From positions 1 through 42,984 of the forward strand of contig JAFXQD010000072.1 in the NCBI GenBank assembly GCA_017527365.1: 42,984 nucleotides of DNA, given 5' to 3'. Shown here piece after piece: positions 11,015-18,756 of this stretch. The notes under the pieces are model-generated. The model saw only the letters and a program-made list of their open reading frames with translations, was not told the origin of the DNA and made no database searches. How positions within the stretch are numbered: the first letter of the stretch is position 1; the number at the start of each line of letters is the position of its first letter. The position numbers and the translations under genes were made by a program. This DNA comes from Oscillibacter sp. Its GTDB lineage: Bacteria; Bacillota; Clostridia; Oscillospirales; Oscillospiraceae.

Positions 11015-11448
11015 GCGCCGCCCCCTTTCCGCTTGCCGCCGCCCTTGCCGCGACGGCGTTTCCGTTTCCCTTTTGCGGCTTGCGTCCGGGACGCTTTCGG
11101 GAACGCCGCCGACGCGCCGCCCTCCGGGAAGTCCGGCGCGGTATCCGTTTCCGGCGCGGCGTCCGTCCACGCGCCGCCCTCGACTTGCTCCATGTCCCCC
11201 ATGCCCTCTATCTGCCGCAGTTTCTTGAGCGTCACAAGGAACAGGTACCCGCTGACGCCCGCGCCTACCGCCGCCTCCGTAATCGCCAAGTCGGGTGACT
11301 CCATGAGAATCCACAGCAGGCACATGATGGAACTGTAGGACATGAAGATAATGACGGAGCGCAACAGGCTTCGCGTCAGGTTGACGGACACGGCGCAGAC
11401 AATCAACAGCAGAACCAGCGTGATTTTATAGATTTCCGAAAAATTCAT
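11011..11448 (-). CDS. MbhD-like (DUF4040) antiporter subunit with basic tail
   Basis: A 145-residue protein. The first 75 residues hold about three hydrophobic helices with the DUF4040/MbhD signature (ESPDLAITEAAVGAGVSGYLFL), the module that in classical MrpA lies before MbhE. The remaining 70 residues are not membrane-like: an acidic Ala/Pro stretch, then a strongly basic end rich in Lys, Arg and Gly (KGKRKRRRGKGGGKRKGGG). I chose ATG at 11448, which has an AAAGGCGG site; a TTG at 11469 in frame is less likely. The basic tail is odd for this family and might bind lipid head groups, RNA or a partner; this is inference. Confidence 0.85.
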   Translation of the reverse strand: MNFSEIYKITLVLLLIVCAVSVNLTRSLLRSVIIFMSYSSIMCLLWILMESPDLAITEAAVGAGVSGYLFLVTLKKLRQIEGMGDMEQVEGGAWTDAAPETDTAPDFPEGGASAAFPKASRTQAAKGKRKRRRGKGGGKRKGGGA

Positions 11449-11465
11449 ATTGCCGCCTTTCGCCC

Positions 11466-11789
11466 TCAAAGCCGCGTCATGTGCTCGTAAAGCCGCCGAT
11501 TAGTGTAATACTCAATCTGCGCTATCAGGTGCGACGAGACCGGGGAGCATATCCACAGGAACGCGACCGGGAGAAAGCACTTGACGGCTTCCAACAGCCC
11601 CGCCGCGTTGACGGACGCCGCCAGAACGACGCAAAACAGCCCCATGGCGTCGCCGATTCCGGCGGCGTGAACCCGGTTCATGACGTAGGCGAAACGGCAG
11701 TTTCCGAGCACGGCGCCCGCGAAACAGAGCAGTCCCGCGCCTAATACGACGGCGGTCAGCCAGAACCGCGCCCATGCAAAGTCAAACAT
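11466..11789 (-). CDS. mrpG: Na+/H+ antiporter subunit MrpG
   Basis: A 107-residue membrane protein of the MrpG/MnhG family. Three hydrophobic helices are visible, and the conserved VMNRVHAAGIGDAMG motif lies at about 36-50. In Mrp complexes subunits E, F and G form the lateral module beside the MrpA/D units. The gene overlaps the end of mrpF by eight bases and has a GAGG site before its ATG. Confidence 0.92.
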   Translation of the reverse strand: MFDFAWARFWLTAVVLGAGLLCFAGAVLGNCRFAYVMNRVHAAGIGDAMGLFCVVLAASVNAAGLLEAVKCFLPVAFLWICSPVSSHLIAQIEYYTNRRLYEHMTRL

Positions 11790-12105
11790 TGCTTTCGCCT
11801 CCCGGTTCGTCGCGGAAACGCTTCCGCGACGGGCGCGGCGGTATCAGCACACGCGCCAGTATCAGCACGGAAACAAGGCTAATCATGGTGTAGACGAGCG
11901 CCACGTCCAACAGCCAAGCCTCCCCCAACAGCCGCGAAAGGATGACAATCCCGGCGATGACGAGCGTGCCGACCATGTTAATGGAAAGCAGTCTGTCCGT
12001 GACGCCGGGCCCCTTCGCGGAGCGGAACAGCATGACGCACAGCAAAAGGGAAATCACGATAAGCGCGAACGCGTAGAGCAGTTTGTAGGCCTCTTGTACG
12101 TCCAA
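11782..12105 (-). CDS. mrpF: Na+/H+ antiporter subunit MrpF
   Basis: A 107-residue membrane protein of the MrpF/MnhF family with three helices. The RSAKGPGVTDRLLSINMVGT loop between helices 1 and 2 is the family signature, and WLLDVALVYTMISLVSVLILAR is helix 3. The start is TTG at 12105, fixed by an AGGAGG eight bases upstream (12114-12119). It follows mrpE by 52 bases, in which I saw no promoter. Confidence 0.92.
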   Translation of the reverse strand: MDVQEAYKLLYAFALIVISLLLCVMLFRSAKGPGVTDRLLSINMVGTLVIAGIVILSRLLGEAWLLDVALVYTMISLVSVLILARVLIPPRPSRKRFRDEPGGESNV

Positions 12106-12157
12106 GAAAACAGCCTCCTTTCAGAGTGTTCCGCAGTTTGCGGACTATTTGCAAAAG

Positions 12158-12613
12158 TCACGGAAATTTCCGCAGAAGCAGGACGAACGACGAACGGCTC
12201 AAGCCCTCCGCGTACTCCCGGCGCAGGGCGTGGACAAGGAAGCGGTCGCCCTCCTGAAATACCGTAATCGTTCCGGGCGTCAGCGTGATGGAGTTCGCCA
12301 GTATGACGTTCTGGTATTCGCGGGGCAGCCCGGAATGGAACTCCACAAGGACGGGTTCGGGGCGCAAGGTCGGCGTAAGCGCGACAAGCAACACCGTGGC
12401 GGCGGCTTTCACTACCTCCCAGAGCAGATTTAAGAGGTAAAGCGCCGCAAGCGGCGCGAGCCGCAGGAAATCGCGCTCCTTGCGGACACCCCAGCCTAAA
12501 AAGCGCGACATGAACAGCATGAGCGCCGCCGCGACGCCCGCGCCAATCACGACGATTTCCGGCGTGACGCGCCCGTTCAAAAGAATCCAGAGCAGAAAGA
12601 GCAGGATTGACAT
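12158..12613 (-). CDS. mrpE: Na+/H+ antiporter subunit MrpE
   Basis: A 151-residue protein of the MrpE/MnhE family. It opens with a hydrophobic stretch (LLFLLWILLNGRVTPEIVVIG), followed by a second helix and a soluble cytoplasmic half. That half holds the usual NSITLTPGTITV motif at about 105-116, near the family's typical length. It lies 15 bases after the mgtC-like gene, with a GAAAGGGG site before ATG 12613. Confidence 0.9.
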   Translation of the reverse strand: MSILLFLLWILLNGRVTPEIVVIGAGVAAALMLFMSRFLGWGVRKERDFLRLAPLAALYLLNLLWEVVKAAATVLLVALTPTLRPEPVLVEFHSGLPREYQNVILANSITLTPGTITVFQEGDRFLVHALRREYAEGLSRSSFVLLLRKFP

Positions 12614-12628
12614 AAAAGCCCCTTTCCG

Positions 12629-13357
12629 TCACGCGAAATTGGAATAGCTGATTTTTCTCAGGGCGCAGCGTTCGTGCAGGAACTGGTCAACGTCGTAAAT
12701 GGAAATCGTATGCGGCGTTTTGAGTATCATGTTGCAGGTCACAAGCCCGTCGACGGAATAGGTCAGGTCGCTGTCTGTGACCTGTATCCGGTTCTCCTCC
12801 ATGTACTGGTTGAACACGTCGCGGAAAGCCCTGTCCGCGCCCATGGTGAACGAAAGGTAGTGCGAAGTCATGGACTCCGCGCCGAAGGTGAAGCGGTGCA
12901 TAAGCGTCTGGAATACGATGACAATCAGCGTCGAGGCAATGCCAAGGACGTACATTCCCGCGCCCAGCGCAAGCCCGATTCCCGACGTAGCCCAGATACC
13001 CGCCGCCGTGGTCAAGCCCTTGATGGTGTTGCCGCTCTTGAAAATCGCCCCGGCGCCCAGAAAGCTCACGCCGCTTACGACTTGCGCGGCGATACGGGCG
13101 GAATCCGCGCCGCGCACGCCGTTGAAGTCCGCGCCGTCCGGGGCGGTCAGGTCCGCGAAGCCGTACTTTGAAATAATCATCATGAGCGCCGCCGTTAGGC
13201 AGACAATCACGTGCGTGCGAATCCCGGCCTCTTTCAGCCGCCGACTGCGTTCCAGTCCGATTACGCCGCCGCACAGCCCCGCCGCCAGTATGCGGAGCAG
13301 AAATTCAAGCTCCTGCGCGGCGGTGAACTGCGATTGCAAATAAGACGCGAGGGTCAT
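12629..13357 (-). CDS. MgtC/SapB family membrane protein
   Basis: A 242-residue protein of the MgtC/SapB family. The N-terminal 135 residues hold about four helices with the signature GGVIGLERSRRLKEAGIRTH and VSGVSFLGAGAIFKSGNTIKGLTTAAG. The rest is a soluble regulatory domain, as in longer MgtC proteins. Family members are linked to low-magnesium survival and control of the F-type ATPase; the function of this copy is unknown. I chose ATG 13357 because GGAGG lies eight bases before it; two other starts upstream are worse placed. It is the first gene of the antiporter operon, 15 bases before mrpE, which suggests a shared role in ion or membrane-potential balance. Confidence 0.88.
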   Translation of the reverse strand: MTLASYLQSQFTAAQELEFLLRILAAGLCGGVIGLERSRRLKEAGIRTHVIVCLTAALMMIISKYGFADLTAPDGADFNGVRGADSARIAAQVVSGVSFLGAGAIFKSGNTIKGLTTAAGIWATSGIGLALGAGMYVLGIASTLIVIVFQTLMHRFTFGAESMTSHYLSFTMGADRAFRDVFNQYMEENRIQVTDSDLTYSVDGLVTCNMILKTPHTISIYDVDQFLHERCALRKISYSNFA

Positions 13358-13417
13358 GGGCATTGCCTCCTCAAACATTCGTTCGCCCGGCGTCCCGGAC
13401 GCCGCAAGCGGTTTCTT

Positions 13418-13446
13418 AGTATAGCGCTCCGACTTGCGTCCCGCAA
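13418..13446 (-). promoter_or_regulatory. Candidate promoter of the mgtC-mrp operon
   Basis: On the minus strand TATACT (13418-13423) lies 17 bases from TTGCGG (13441-13446). The -10 box is good and the -35 box weak. No other promoter was seen before the ten following genes, so it may drive all of them. Confidence 0.45.
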
Positions 13447-13495
13447 GGGCGCGGACGGAAAAAATAAAAAATCTCCGTTTCTTTTCACGCGCTTC

Positions 13496-13524
13496 TTGCC
13501 TTTTGACAAAAAAAGCGGTATACT
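13496..13524 (+). promoter_or_regulatory. Candidate promoter of rimM-trmD
   Basis: TTGCCT at 13496-13501 and TATACT at 13519-13524 are 17 bases apart. A perfect TTGACA at 13503-13508 also exists but is only 10 bases from the same -10 box, too close to be its -35. It is back to back with the promoter of the antiporter operon. Confidence 0.5.
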
Positions 13525-13581
13525 ATGCCCGTTACGCCGACGCTTTGCGCGGAACGTGATTGCGAAGGAGGGCGCGCCGCC

Positions 13582-14082
13582 GTGAGACTGCGTTATGTAT
13601 CCGTGGGAAAAATTGTCAATACGCACGGAATCCGGGGGGAAATCCGCGTTTTGCCGCACGACGGAGACCCCGCTTTCGCGGCGCGTTTCCATACGCTCTA
13701 TCTGGACGGGCAGCCCGTCGCGGTCGAGGCGGCGCGGGTTCACAAGGGGTTCGCGCTCTTGAAACTCGCGGGCGTCAACGATATGGACGCCGCCGCCGCG
13801 CTCAAAGGGCGCGAACTCTCCGTTGACCGCGCCGACGCCCCCGACATCCCTTTCTTTGACGCGGAGCTGATTGGCATGGAAGTCTACGACGCCGCGACGG
13901 GGGGCTTGCTGGGGACGCTGGCGAAAGTGGAGCGCTACCCCGCCCACAAGGTTTACACAGTCAAGGGGGCGCATACGTACCTTGTCCCCGCCGTGCCGGA
14001 GGCGTTCGTTGTGTCGACGGACGTTGACGCCAACCGCATGGAAATTCGCGTCTGGGAGGGATTGGCGCAGGATGGAAATTGA
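13582..14082 (+). CDS. rimM: Ribosome maturation factor RimM
   Basis: A 166-residue protein that helps mature the 30S subunit by binding ribosomal protein S19. The N-terminal barrel carries VGKIVNTHGIRGEIRV (about 7-22), the hallmark of RimM, and the C-terminal PRC-barrel carries LIGMEVYD and VERYPAHKVYTV. The start is GTG at 13582, with AAGGAGG at 13565-13571; the open frame upstream to 13525 has no ribosome site. It overlaps trmD by 11 bases, the usual rimM-trmD pairing, but rpsP is not upstream and rplS is not downstream. Confidence 0.93.
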   Translation: MRLRYVSVGKIVNTHGIRGEIRVLPHDGDPAFAARFHTLYLDGQPVAVEAARVHKGFALLKLAGVNDMDAAAALKGRELSVDRADAPDIPFFDAELIGMEVYDAATGGLLGTLAKVERYPAHKVYTVKGAHTYLVPAVPEAFVVSTDVDANRMEIRVWEGLAQDGN

Positions 14083-14896
14083 CATTATGACGCTGTTCCC
14101 GGAGGCGCTGGAGGCGATGTTGGGCGTGAGCATATTAGGGCGGGCGCGGGAGCGCGGCTTTATCGCAATCCGTACCCACCAGATACGCGCTTTCACGACC
14201 AACAAGCAAATGCAGGTGGACGATTACCCCTACGGCGGCGGGCGCGGCGCGATTATGCAGGCCGACCCTCTTTACAGATGTTGGGCGCATATCGTGGAAA
14301 CACATGGACACGGACGCACGATTTTTCTTTCCCCGTGCGGGCGCACCTTTACGCAGGACGTGGCGCGGGAACTCAAAGAACGCTACGAGCATTTAATTCT
14401 TGTATGCGGACATTACGAGGGCGTGGACGAGCGTTTTTTAGAGGAATGCGTCGACGAGGAAATTTCCGTCGGGGATTACGTCCTGACGGGCGGGGAAATC
14501 CCGGCGATGGCGGTCACGGACGCCGTTTGCCGGATGGTTCCGGGCGTCCTGCCCGCCCCGGAATGTTTCGAGGAGGAATCGCACTGGGACGGACTGCTGG
14601 AATATCCGCAGTACAGCCGCCCGGCGGTATGGCACGGACGCGCCGTCCCGGAAGTCCTGTTGTCGGGACACCACGCGAAAGTGGGCGAGTGGCGGCGCAA
14701 AGAGAGCTATAAGCGTACCATGACGCGCCGCCCGGACATGTTCGCCCGGTTCGACGAGTCGAAACTGACGACCAAAGCGGAAAAGCGGGTCTTGCAGGAA
14801 GCGCGTGACGAGCTCCGCGCCCTGCCGGAATCCGTTCCGGCTCCCGCCGCGCCCGTCGCGGACGGAAGCAGTACACAGGAACAGAATGAGGAGTGA
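14072..14896 (+). CDS. trmD: tRNA (guanine-N1-)-methyltransferase TrmD
   Basis: A 274-residue SPOUT methyltransferase that makes m1G37 next to the anticodon of tRNAs using S-adenosylmethionine. It shows the start MEIDIMTLFPEAL, the DDYPYGGGRGAIMQ loop, the knot residues LVCGHYEGVDERF and DEEISVGDYVLTGGE, and the C-terminal domain that binds tRNA. The last 25 residues are a Pro/Ala/Ser-rich tail beyond the usual end. ATG 14072 lies inside the end of rimM, with GGGAGGG before it. Confidence 0.95.
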   Translation: MEIDIMTLFPEALEAMLGVSILGRARERGFIAIRTHQIRAFTTNKQMQVDDYPYGGGRGAIMQADPLYRCWAHIVETHGHGRTIFLSPCGRTFTQDVARELKERYEHLILVCGHYEGVDERFLEECVDEEISVGDYVLTGGEIPAMAVTDAVCRMVPGVLPAPECFEEESHWDGLLEYPQYSRPAVWHGRAVPEVLLSGHHAKVGEWRRKESYKRTMTRRPDMFARFDESKLTTKAEKRVLQEARDELRALPESVPAPAAPVADGSSTQEQNEE

Positions 14897-14903
14897 AGAA
14901 ACC

Positions 14904-15932
14904 ATGCCCCAAAGCAGGAAGAAGAAGTACAACAAGAAGAAAAAGAACCCCAACCGCGCCCCGCAGAATCAGACGCGCAACGCGCAGGGCGGCGCCGCGA
15001 AGAAACCGGGAAGCAATAGCGCGAACTCCGCCGCCGTATCGAGCCCCGCAAGCCGGAAACAGATGTGGATTGCCCTTGCAGTCGCGCTTGGCGTCTTTCT
15101 GCTCCTGCTCCTGATTGCCCGCATGACGGGGCGCAACAACAACGCGCCCGACGCCGCGCCGGATACGGAGACCGTGCGGAGCGGCGAGAGCGTAGCGAGC
15201 GGCGACGCCTCCGACGGCGAGACCAGCGCCGCCGCCGAAGCGGAAAGCGTACAGAGCGGGGATAACGCCGAAGCGGAGACCGTGACAAGCGGCGACAATG
15301 ACGCCTCCGAACAGGCGGCGGTTTCCGCAACCTCCGCGACCAGCGGCGACGCCGTTGCAACTGTGGCAAGCGGCGACGCGACAGCCGCCGACGCCGCCGC
15401 GTTGCAGTCTGCCGAAACCCTCGACAAAATCGGCATTGAGCACGCCGACATTGTCGTAAAGGACTACGGCACGATTAGCGTGGAACTCGACGGCTTTACA
15501 GCCCCGATTACCGTGCAGAACTTTGTCAGCCTCGCAAAGAGCGGCTTCTACGACGGCTTGACCTTCCACCGCATTATGGACGGCTTCATGATTCAGGGCG
15601 GCGACCCCTTGGGCAACGGCAACGGCGGCGCCGAGCACAACATTGTCGGCGAGTTCAAGTCCAACGGGCTTGTCAACGACATTTCCCACGTGCGCGGCAC
15701 AATCTCCATGGCCCGCGCCTCCGGGGACGAGAACAGCGCAAGCTCCCAGTTCTTCATCGTCCAGACCGACAGCGAATTTCTTGACGGCGACTACGCCGGG
15801 TTCGGCCATGTCACGTCGGGCATGGACGTTGTGGACAAGATTTGCAAGGACGCCAAGCCCATCGACAACAACGGCACGATTAAGCCGGAGGAACAGCCCG
15901 TTATCGAAAGAATCACCATCCGGGAAAGCTGA
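14904..15932 (+). CDS. Membrane-tethered cyclophilin-type peptidyl-prolyl isomerase
   Basis: A 342-residue protein. A very basic cytoplasmic N-terminus (Lys/Arg/Asn, residues 1-53) leads to one membrane helix (about 54-74). A Ser/Gly/Asp/Glu/Ala linker follows (about 80-170), then a cyclophilin domain (about 180-342). FHRIMDGFMIQGGD contains the catalytic arginine R223, and SSQFFI and AGFGHVTSGMDVVD are also conserved. It should catalyse proline isomerisation outside the membrane. The linker repeats SGD or SGE roughly every 10-17 residues. ATG 14904 has GAGGAG nine bases before it; an in-frame ATG at 14886 is less likely. It begins eight bases after trmD and ends in a strong terminator. Confidence 0.88.
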   Translation: MPQSRKKKYNKKKKNPNRAPQNQTRNAQGGAAKKPGSNSANSAAVSSPASRKQMWIALAVALGVFLLLLLIARMTGRNNNAPDAAPDTETVRSGESVASGDASDGETSAAAEAESVQSGDNAEAETVTSGDNDASEQAAVSATSATSGDAVATVASGDATAADAAALQSAETLDKIGIEHADIVVKDYGTISVELDGFTAPITVQNFVSLAKSGFYDGLTFHRIMDGFMIQGGDPLGNGNGGAEHNIVGEFKSNGLVNDISHVRGTISMARASGDENSASSQFFIVQTDSEFLDGDYAGFGHVTSGMDVVDKICKDAKPIDNNGTIKPEEQPVIERITIRES

Positions 15933-15937
15933 TTCCC

Positions 15938-15976
15938 GCCGCGCCGGAGACGGCTCATCTCCGGCGCGGCCGTTTT
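15938..15976 (+). terminator. Intrinsic terminator of the rimM-trmD-cyclophilin unit
   Basis: A perfect 13-pair stem (15938-15950 with 15958-15970) around a seven-base loop is followed by CGTTTTTAT. It lies six bases after the cyclophilin stop. Confidence 0.9.
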
Positions 15977-16001
15977 TATCAAACTTTTTGGAGGCTTTTG
16001 T

Positions 16002-16916
16002 ATGAAAACCGCGCTTGTGATTATGGCGGCGGGGCTTGGCTCCCGCTACGGCGGCGACAAGCAGACGACGGGCATCGGGCCGCACGGCGAGCCGCTCATG
16101 GAATACTCGATTTACGACGCGATTCGCGCCGGGTTCCGGAAAGTCGTCTTTATTGTGCGCCCGGAATCGAAACCAGTCATAGAAGAACTGTTCGGAAAGC
16201 GTCTGGCGCGTTTCCGCACGGACGGCGGGGAGGCGGTAGACGTAGATTACGCCTTTCAGGACTTTTCAAGCATTCCGGGCTTTTACCGCATTCCGCCCGA
16301 ACGCAAAAAGCCGTTCGGCACCGCCCACGCGCTCTTGTGCGCCGCCGACGTTGTGAAAGAGCCGTTCTGCGTCATCAACGCCGACGACTATTACGGCGCC
16401 GACGCCTACCGCGTGGCGCACGACGCGCTGACGCGCCTGCCGCCGGAGGGCGCCGCGCTCATGGTCGGCTACGCGCTCAAAAACACGCTCTCCGAAAACG
16501 GGACGGTCTCGCGGGGAATCTGCGACGTGGAAAACGGAATCCTGCGCGGCATTACGGAACGCCTGAAAATCGGGGCGTCGCCCAAGGGCGGGCTCTGGGA
16601 CGAGGACAGCGGCGCGACGCTTTCACCCGACGACGTGGCCTCCATGAATTTGTGGGGCTTCGCGCCGTCGATTTTCCCGGCGCTGCGCCGCAACTTCGAG
16701 GACTTCCTGCGCAAAGCCGGGGACAATCCCAAGGCGGAATGCTATCTGCCTTCCGTCGTGGACGCCGAACGCGCCGCCGGGCGTCTGACCGTGCGCGTCT
16801 TGCGCTCCGCCGCGCAGTGGTTCGGTATGACCTATCAAGAGGATAGCGCGTATGTGGCGGCGAACCTGAAAGCCCTGCACGACGCGGGATTTTATCCCGA
16901 AACGCTCTTGCCGTGA
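16002..16916 (+). CDS. Sugar-phosphate nucleotidyltransferase family protein
   Basis: A 304-residue protein of the nucleotidyltransferase (GT-A-like) family. It opens with ALVIMAAGLGSRYGGDKQ, the nucleotide-binding loop, and has INADDYYG (about 125-132), where the aspartates bind the metal. Relatives join NTPs to sugar 1-phosphates, but this branch often stands alone and its substrate is not known. GGAGG precedes ATG 16002. It lies after a terminator and overlaps the possible GTG start of the next gene, so these two and the carbonic-anhydrase-like gene may form one unit. No clear promoter was seen between 15977 and 16001, so some read-through is possible. Confidence 0.85.
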   Translation: MKTALVIMAAGLGSRYGGDKQTTGIGPHGEPLMEYSIYDAIRAGFRKVVFIVRPESKPVIEELFGKRLARFRTDGGEAVDVDYAFQDFSSIPGFYRIPPERKKPFGTAHALLCAADVVKEPFCVINADDYYGADAYRVAHDALTRLPPEGAALMVGYALKNTLSENGTVSRGICDVENGILRGITERLKIGASPKGGLWDEDSGATLSPDDVASMNLWGFAPSIFPALRRNFEDFLRKAGDNPKAECYLPSVVDAERAAGRLTVRVLRSAAQWFGMTYQEDSAYVAANLKALHDAGFYPETLLP

Positions 16917-16954
16917 CGGGGCATACTATCAAAAACGCACAGGAGGAATCTTAT

Positions 16955-18193
16955 TTGAATCCCGAAAGTTTACAGGAATACGCCCGCCTGCTGGTGCGGG
17001 TGGGGCTAAACGTGCAAAAGGAACAGCGGCTTGTGATTTCCTCTCCGGTGGAGTGCGCCTATTTCGCCCGGATGTGCGCGGCGGAAGCGTATGAAACGGG
17101 CTGTAAGGAAGTCGTAATGAACTGGCACGACGACGCCATGACGCGCATGAAGTACCTTTGCGCCGACAACGCCGTGTTTGACGACGTTCCCGCGTGGAGA
17201 CGCCATTTTTTCAACGACTACGCGGCGGAGGGCGCGGCGTATCTGGCGATTTCCGCCACAGACCCCGAAAACCTCAAGGGCGTGGACACGGACAAGTTAG
17301 TGCGCGCCCAACGCGCAAGCGGGGAGGCGTTGAAGGAGTTCGACCGCTTGCAGATGTCGAGCGAATTTCCGTGGTGCATTGCGTCCATTCCGATTCCAAG
17401 CTGGGCGGGGAAGGCGTTCCCGGACTTGCCGACGGAACAGGCCGTGGAGGCGTTATGGGACGCTATCTTTCGTGCCGTCCGCATTAACGGCGACGGGCTT
17501 GCCGTCCGACGCTGGCGCGAACATCTCGACACCCTGCGCCGCCGTACCGAAAAGCTCAACGCGTTCCGCTTCCGCTCCCTGCGCTATGCAAATTCGCTGG
17601 GCACGGATTTGACGGTGCAACTCCCGGAAGGCCACTTCTGGGAATCCGGCGAGGACAGGACGCCGAAAGGACAGGCTTTCATTGCCAATATCCCCACGGA
17701 GGAGATTTTCACCGCGCCCCTGCGCGACGGTTCCAACGGCGTTGTATATTCGGCCATGCCGCTTGTCCACGAGGGCAACATCATCGACAAGTTTTATTTT
17801 GTCGTCAAGGACGGCAAAATCACGGAGGCGCACGCCGAAAAGGGCGAGGCGGAGTTAAAGGCCGCGATTTCCGCGGACGAGGGCGCGTCGTACTTCGGGG
17901 AAGTCGCGCTCGTGCCCTACGACAGCCCGATTTCCAATCAGAAACTGCTCTACTACAACACGCTTTTCGACGAGAACGCCTCCTGCCACATCGCCTTCGG
18001 GGAGGCGTACCCGTGCATAGAGGGCGGGCGCGAAATGTCGAAAGAGGAGCGCAAGGCGCACGGGCTCAACGATTCCATCACGCACGTGGATTTCATGGTA
18101 GGGACGCCGGATTTAAACATCACGGGCACGACGGCGGACGGGCGGGAAATCCCGGTCTTTATCGACGGGAATTTCTCTGCGGAGCTGTCTTGA
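16955..18193 (+). CDS. Aminopeptidase, peptidase family M29
   Basis: A 412-residue metal-dependent aminopeptidase of the M29 (AmpS/PepS/aminopeptidase II) family, acting in the cytoplasm on N-terminal residues of peptides. The metal-binding and active-site regions are visible: NIPTEEIFTAP, LVHEGNIIDKF, FGEVALVPYDSPIS, NTLFDENASCHIAFGEAYP and the final THVDFMVG. The length matches the family. I placed the start at TTG 16955 because a perfect AGGAGG (16941-16946) lies eight bases before it; a GTG at 16913 in the same frame overlaps the previous gene and has no site. Confidence 0.9.
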   Translation: MNPESLQEYARLLVRVGLNVQKEQRLVISSPVECAYFARMCAAEAYETGCKEVVMNWHDDAMTRMKYLCADNAVFDDVPAWRRHFFNDYAAEGAAYLAISATDPENLKGVDTDKLVRAQRASGEALKEFDRLQMSSEFPWCIASIPIPSWAGKAFPDLPTEQAVEALWDAIFRAVRINGDGLAVRRWREHLDTLRRRTEKLNAFRFRSLRYANSLGTDLTVQLPEGHFWESGEDRTPKGQAFIANIPTEEIFTAPLRDGSNGVVYSAMPLVHEGNIIDKFYFVVKDGKITEAHAEKGEAELKAAISADEGASYFGEVALVPYDSPISNQKLLYYNTLFDENASCHIAFGEAYPCIEGGREMSKEERKAHGLNDSITHVDFMVGTPDLNITGTTADGREIPVFIDGNFSAELS

Positions 18194-18218
18194 CGAATCG
18201 GGGAAAGGAGCGGGCGTC

Positions 18219-18707
18219 ATGGCATACGAATTGCGCAAGACGGACGAGAACGCGCTGATTTGCGACGGCGCGAAAGTTAGCGGGGACGTGACGCTGGGCA
18301 AGGGCGTGAGCGTGTGGTATAACGCAGTCATTCGCGGCGACGACGGCGCGATTGTCGTCGGCGACGGGACGAACATTCAGGACTGCGCGGTTCTGCACGA
18401 GGAAACGACGGTCGGAAAGGGCTGTACCATCGGGCACGGCGCGATTGTGCACGGCTGTGTCGTCGGCGACAACACGCTTATCGGCATGGGCGCCATTGTG
18501 CTGAACGGGGCGCGGATTGGCAACGACTGCATTGTCGGCGCGGGCGCGGTCGTGACGGGCAAAACGGACGCCCCCGACGGCTCCATGCTTCTGGGCAGCC
18601 CGGCGAAAGTCGTGCGCCCGCTGGCGCCGGAGGAAATCGAGCGCAACCGCGCTTCGGCGCGGGGCTATCTGGAAACCGCCCAAGCCTATCGGGATTCCCG
18701 CCGCTGA
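18219..18707 (+). CDS. Gamma-class carbonic anhydrase-like hexapeptide protein (YrdA type)
   Basis: A 162-residue left-handed beta-helix protein. Hexapeptide repeats (such as VSGDVTLGKGVSVW and IGNDCIVGAGAVV) run through about residues 15-130. The three metal-binding histidines of gamma carbonic anhydrases are present as H60, H73 and H78 (VLHEE and IGHGAIVHG). Many bacterial members of this group have no proven anhydrase activity, so the reaction is uncertain. GGAAAGGAG precedes ATG 18219. It ends just before a two-way terminator. Confidence 0.88.
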   Translation: MAYELRKTDENALICDGAKVSGDVTLGKGVSVWYNAVIRGDDGAIVVGDGTNIQDCAVLHEETTVGKGCTIGHGAIVHGCVVGDNTLIGMGAIVLNGARIGNDCIVGAGAVVTGKTDAPDGSMLLGSPAKVVRPLAPEEIERNRASARGYLETAQAYRDSRR

Positions 18708-18718
18708 CGAAAACAAAA

Positions 18719-18746
18719 ACTCCTCGCCGTCCGGCGGGGAGTTTTT
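18719..18746. terminator. Two-way intrinsic terminator
   Basis: A stem of about ten pairs (18719-18729 with 18732-18742, one wobble) is flanked by AAAAA on the left and TTTTT on the right. It separates convergent genes and can end transcripts from both sides. Confidence 0.85.
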
Positions 18747-18756
18747 CTGCGGCGGG

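Noticed and set aside
2939..12613. Membrane-bound hydrogenase or complex I operon
   Set aside because: No NiFe-hydrogenase large or small subunit, NuoB/C/D/I or ferredoxin-like protein is encoded in the operon.
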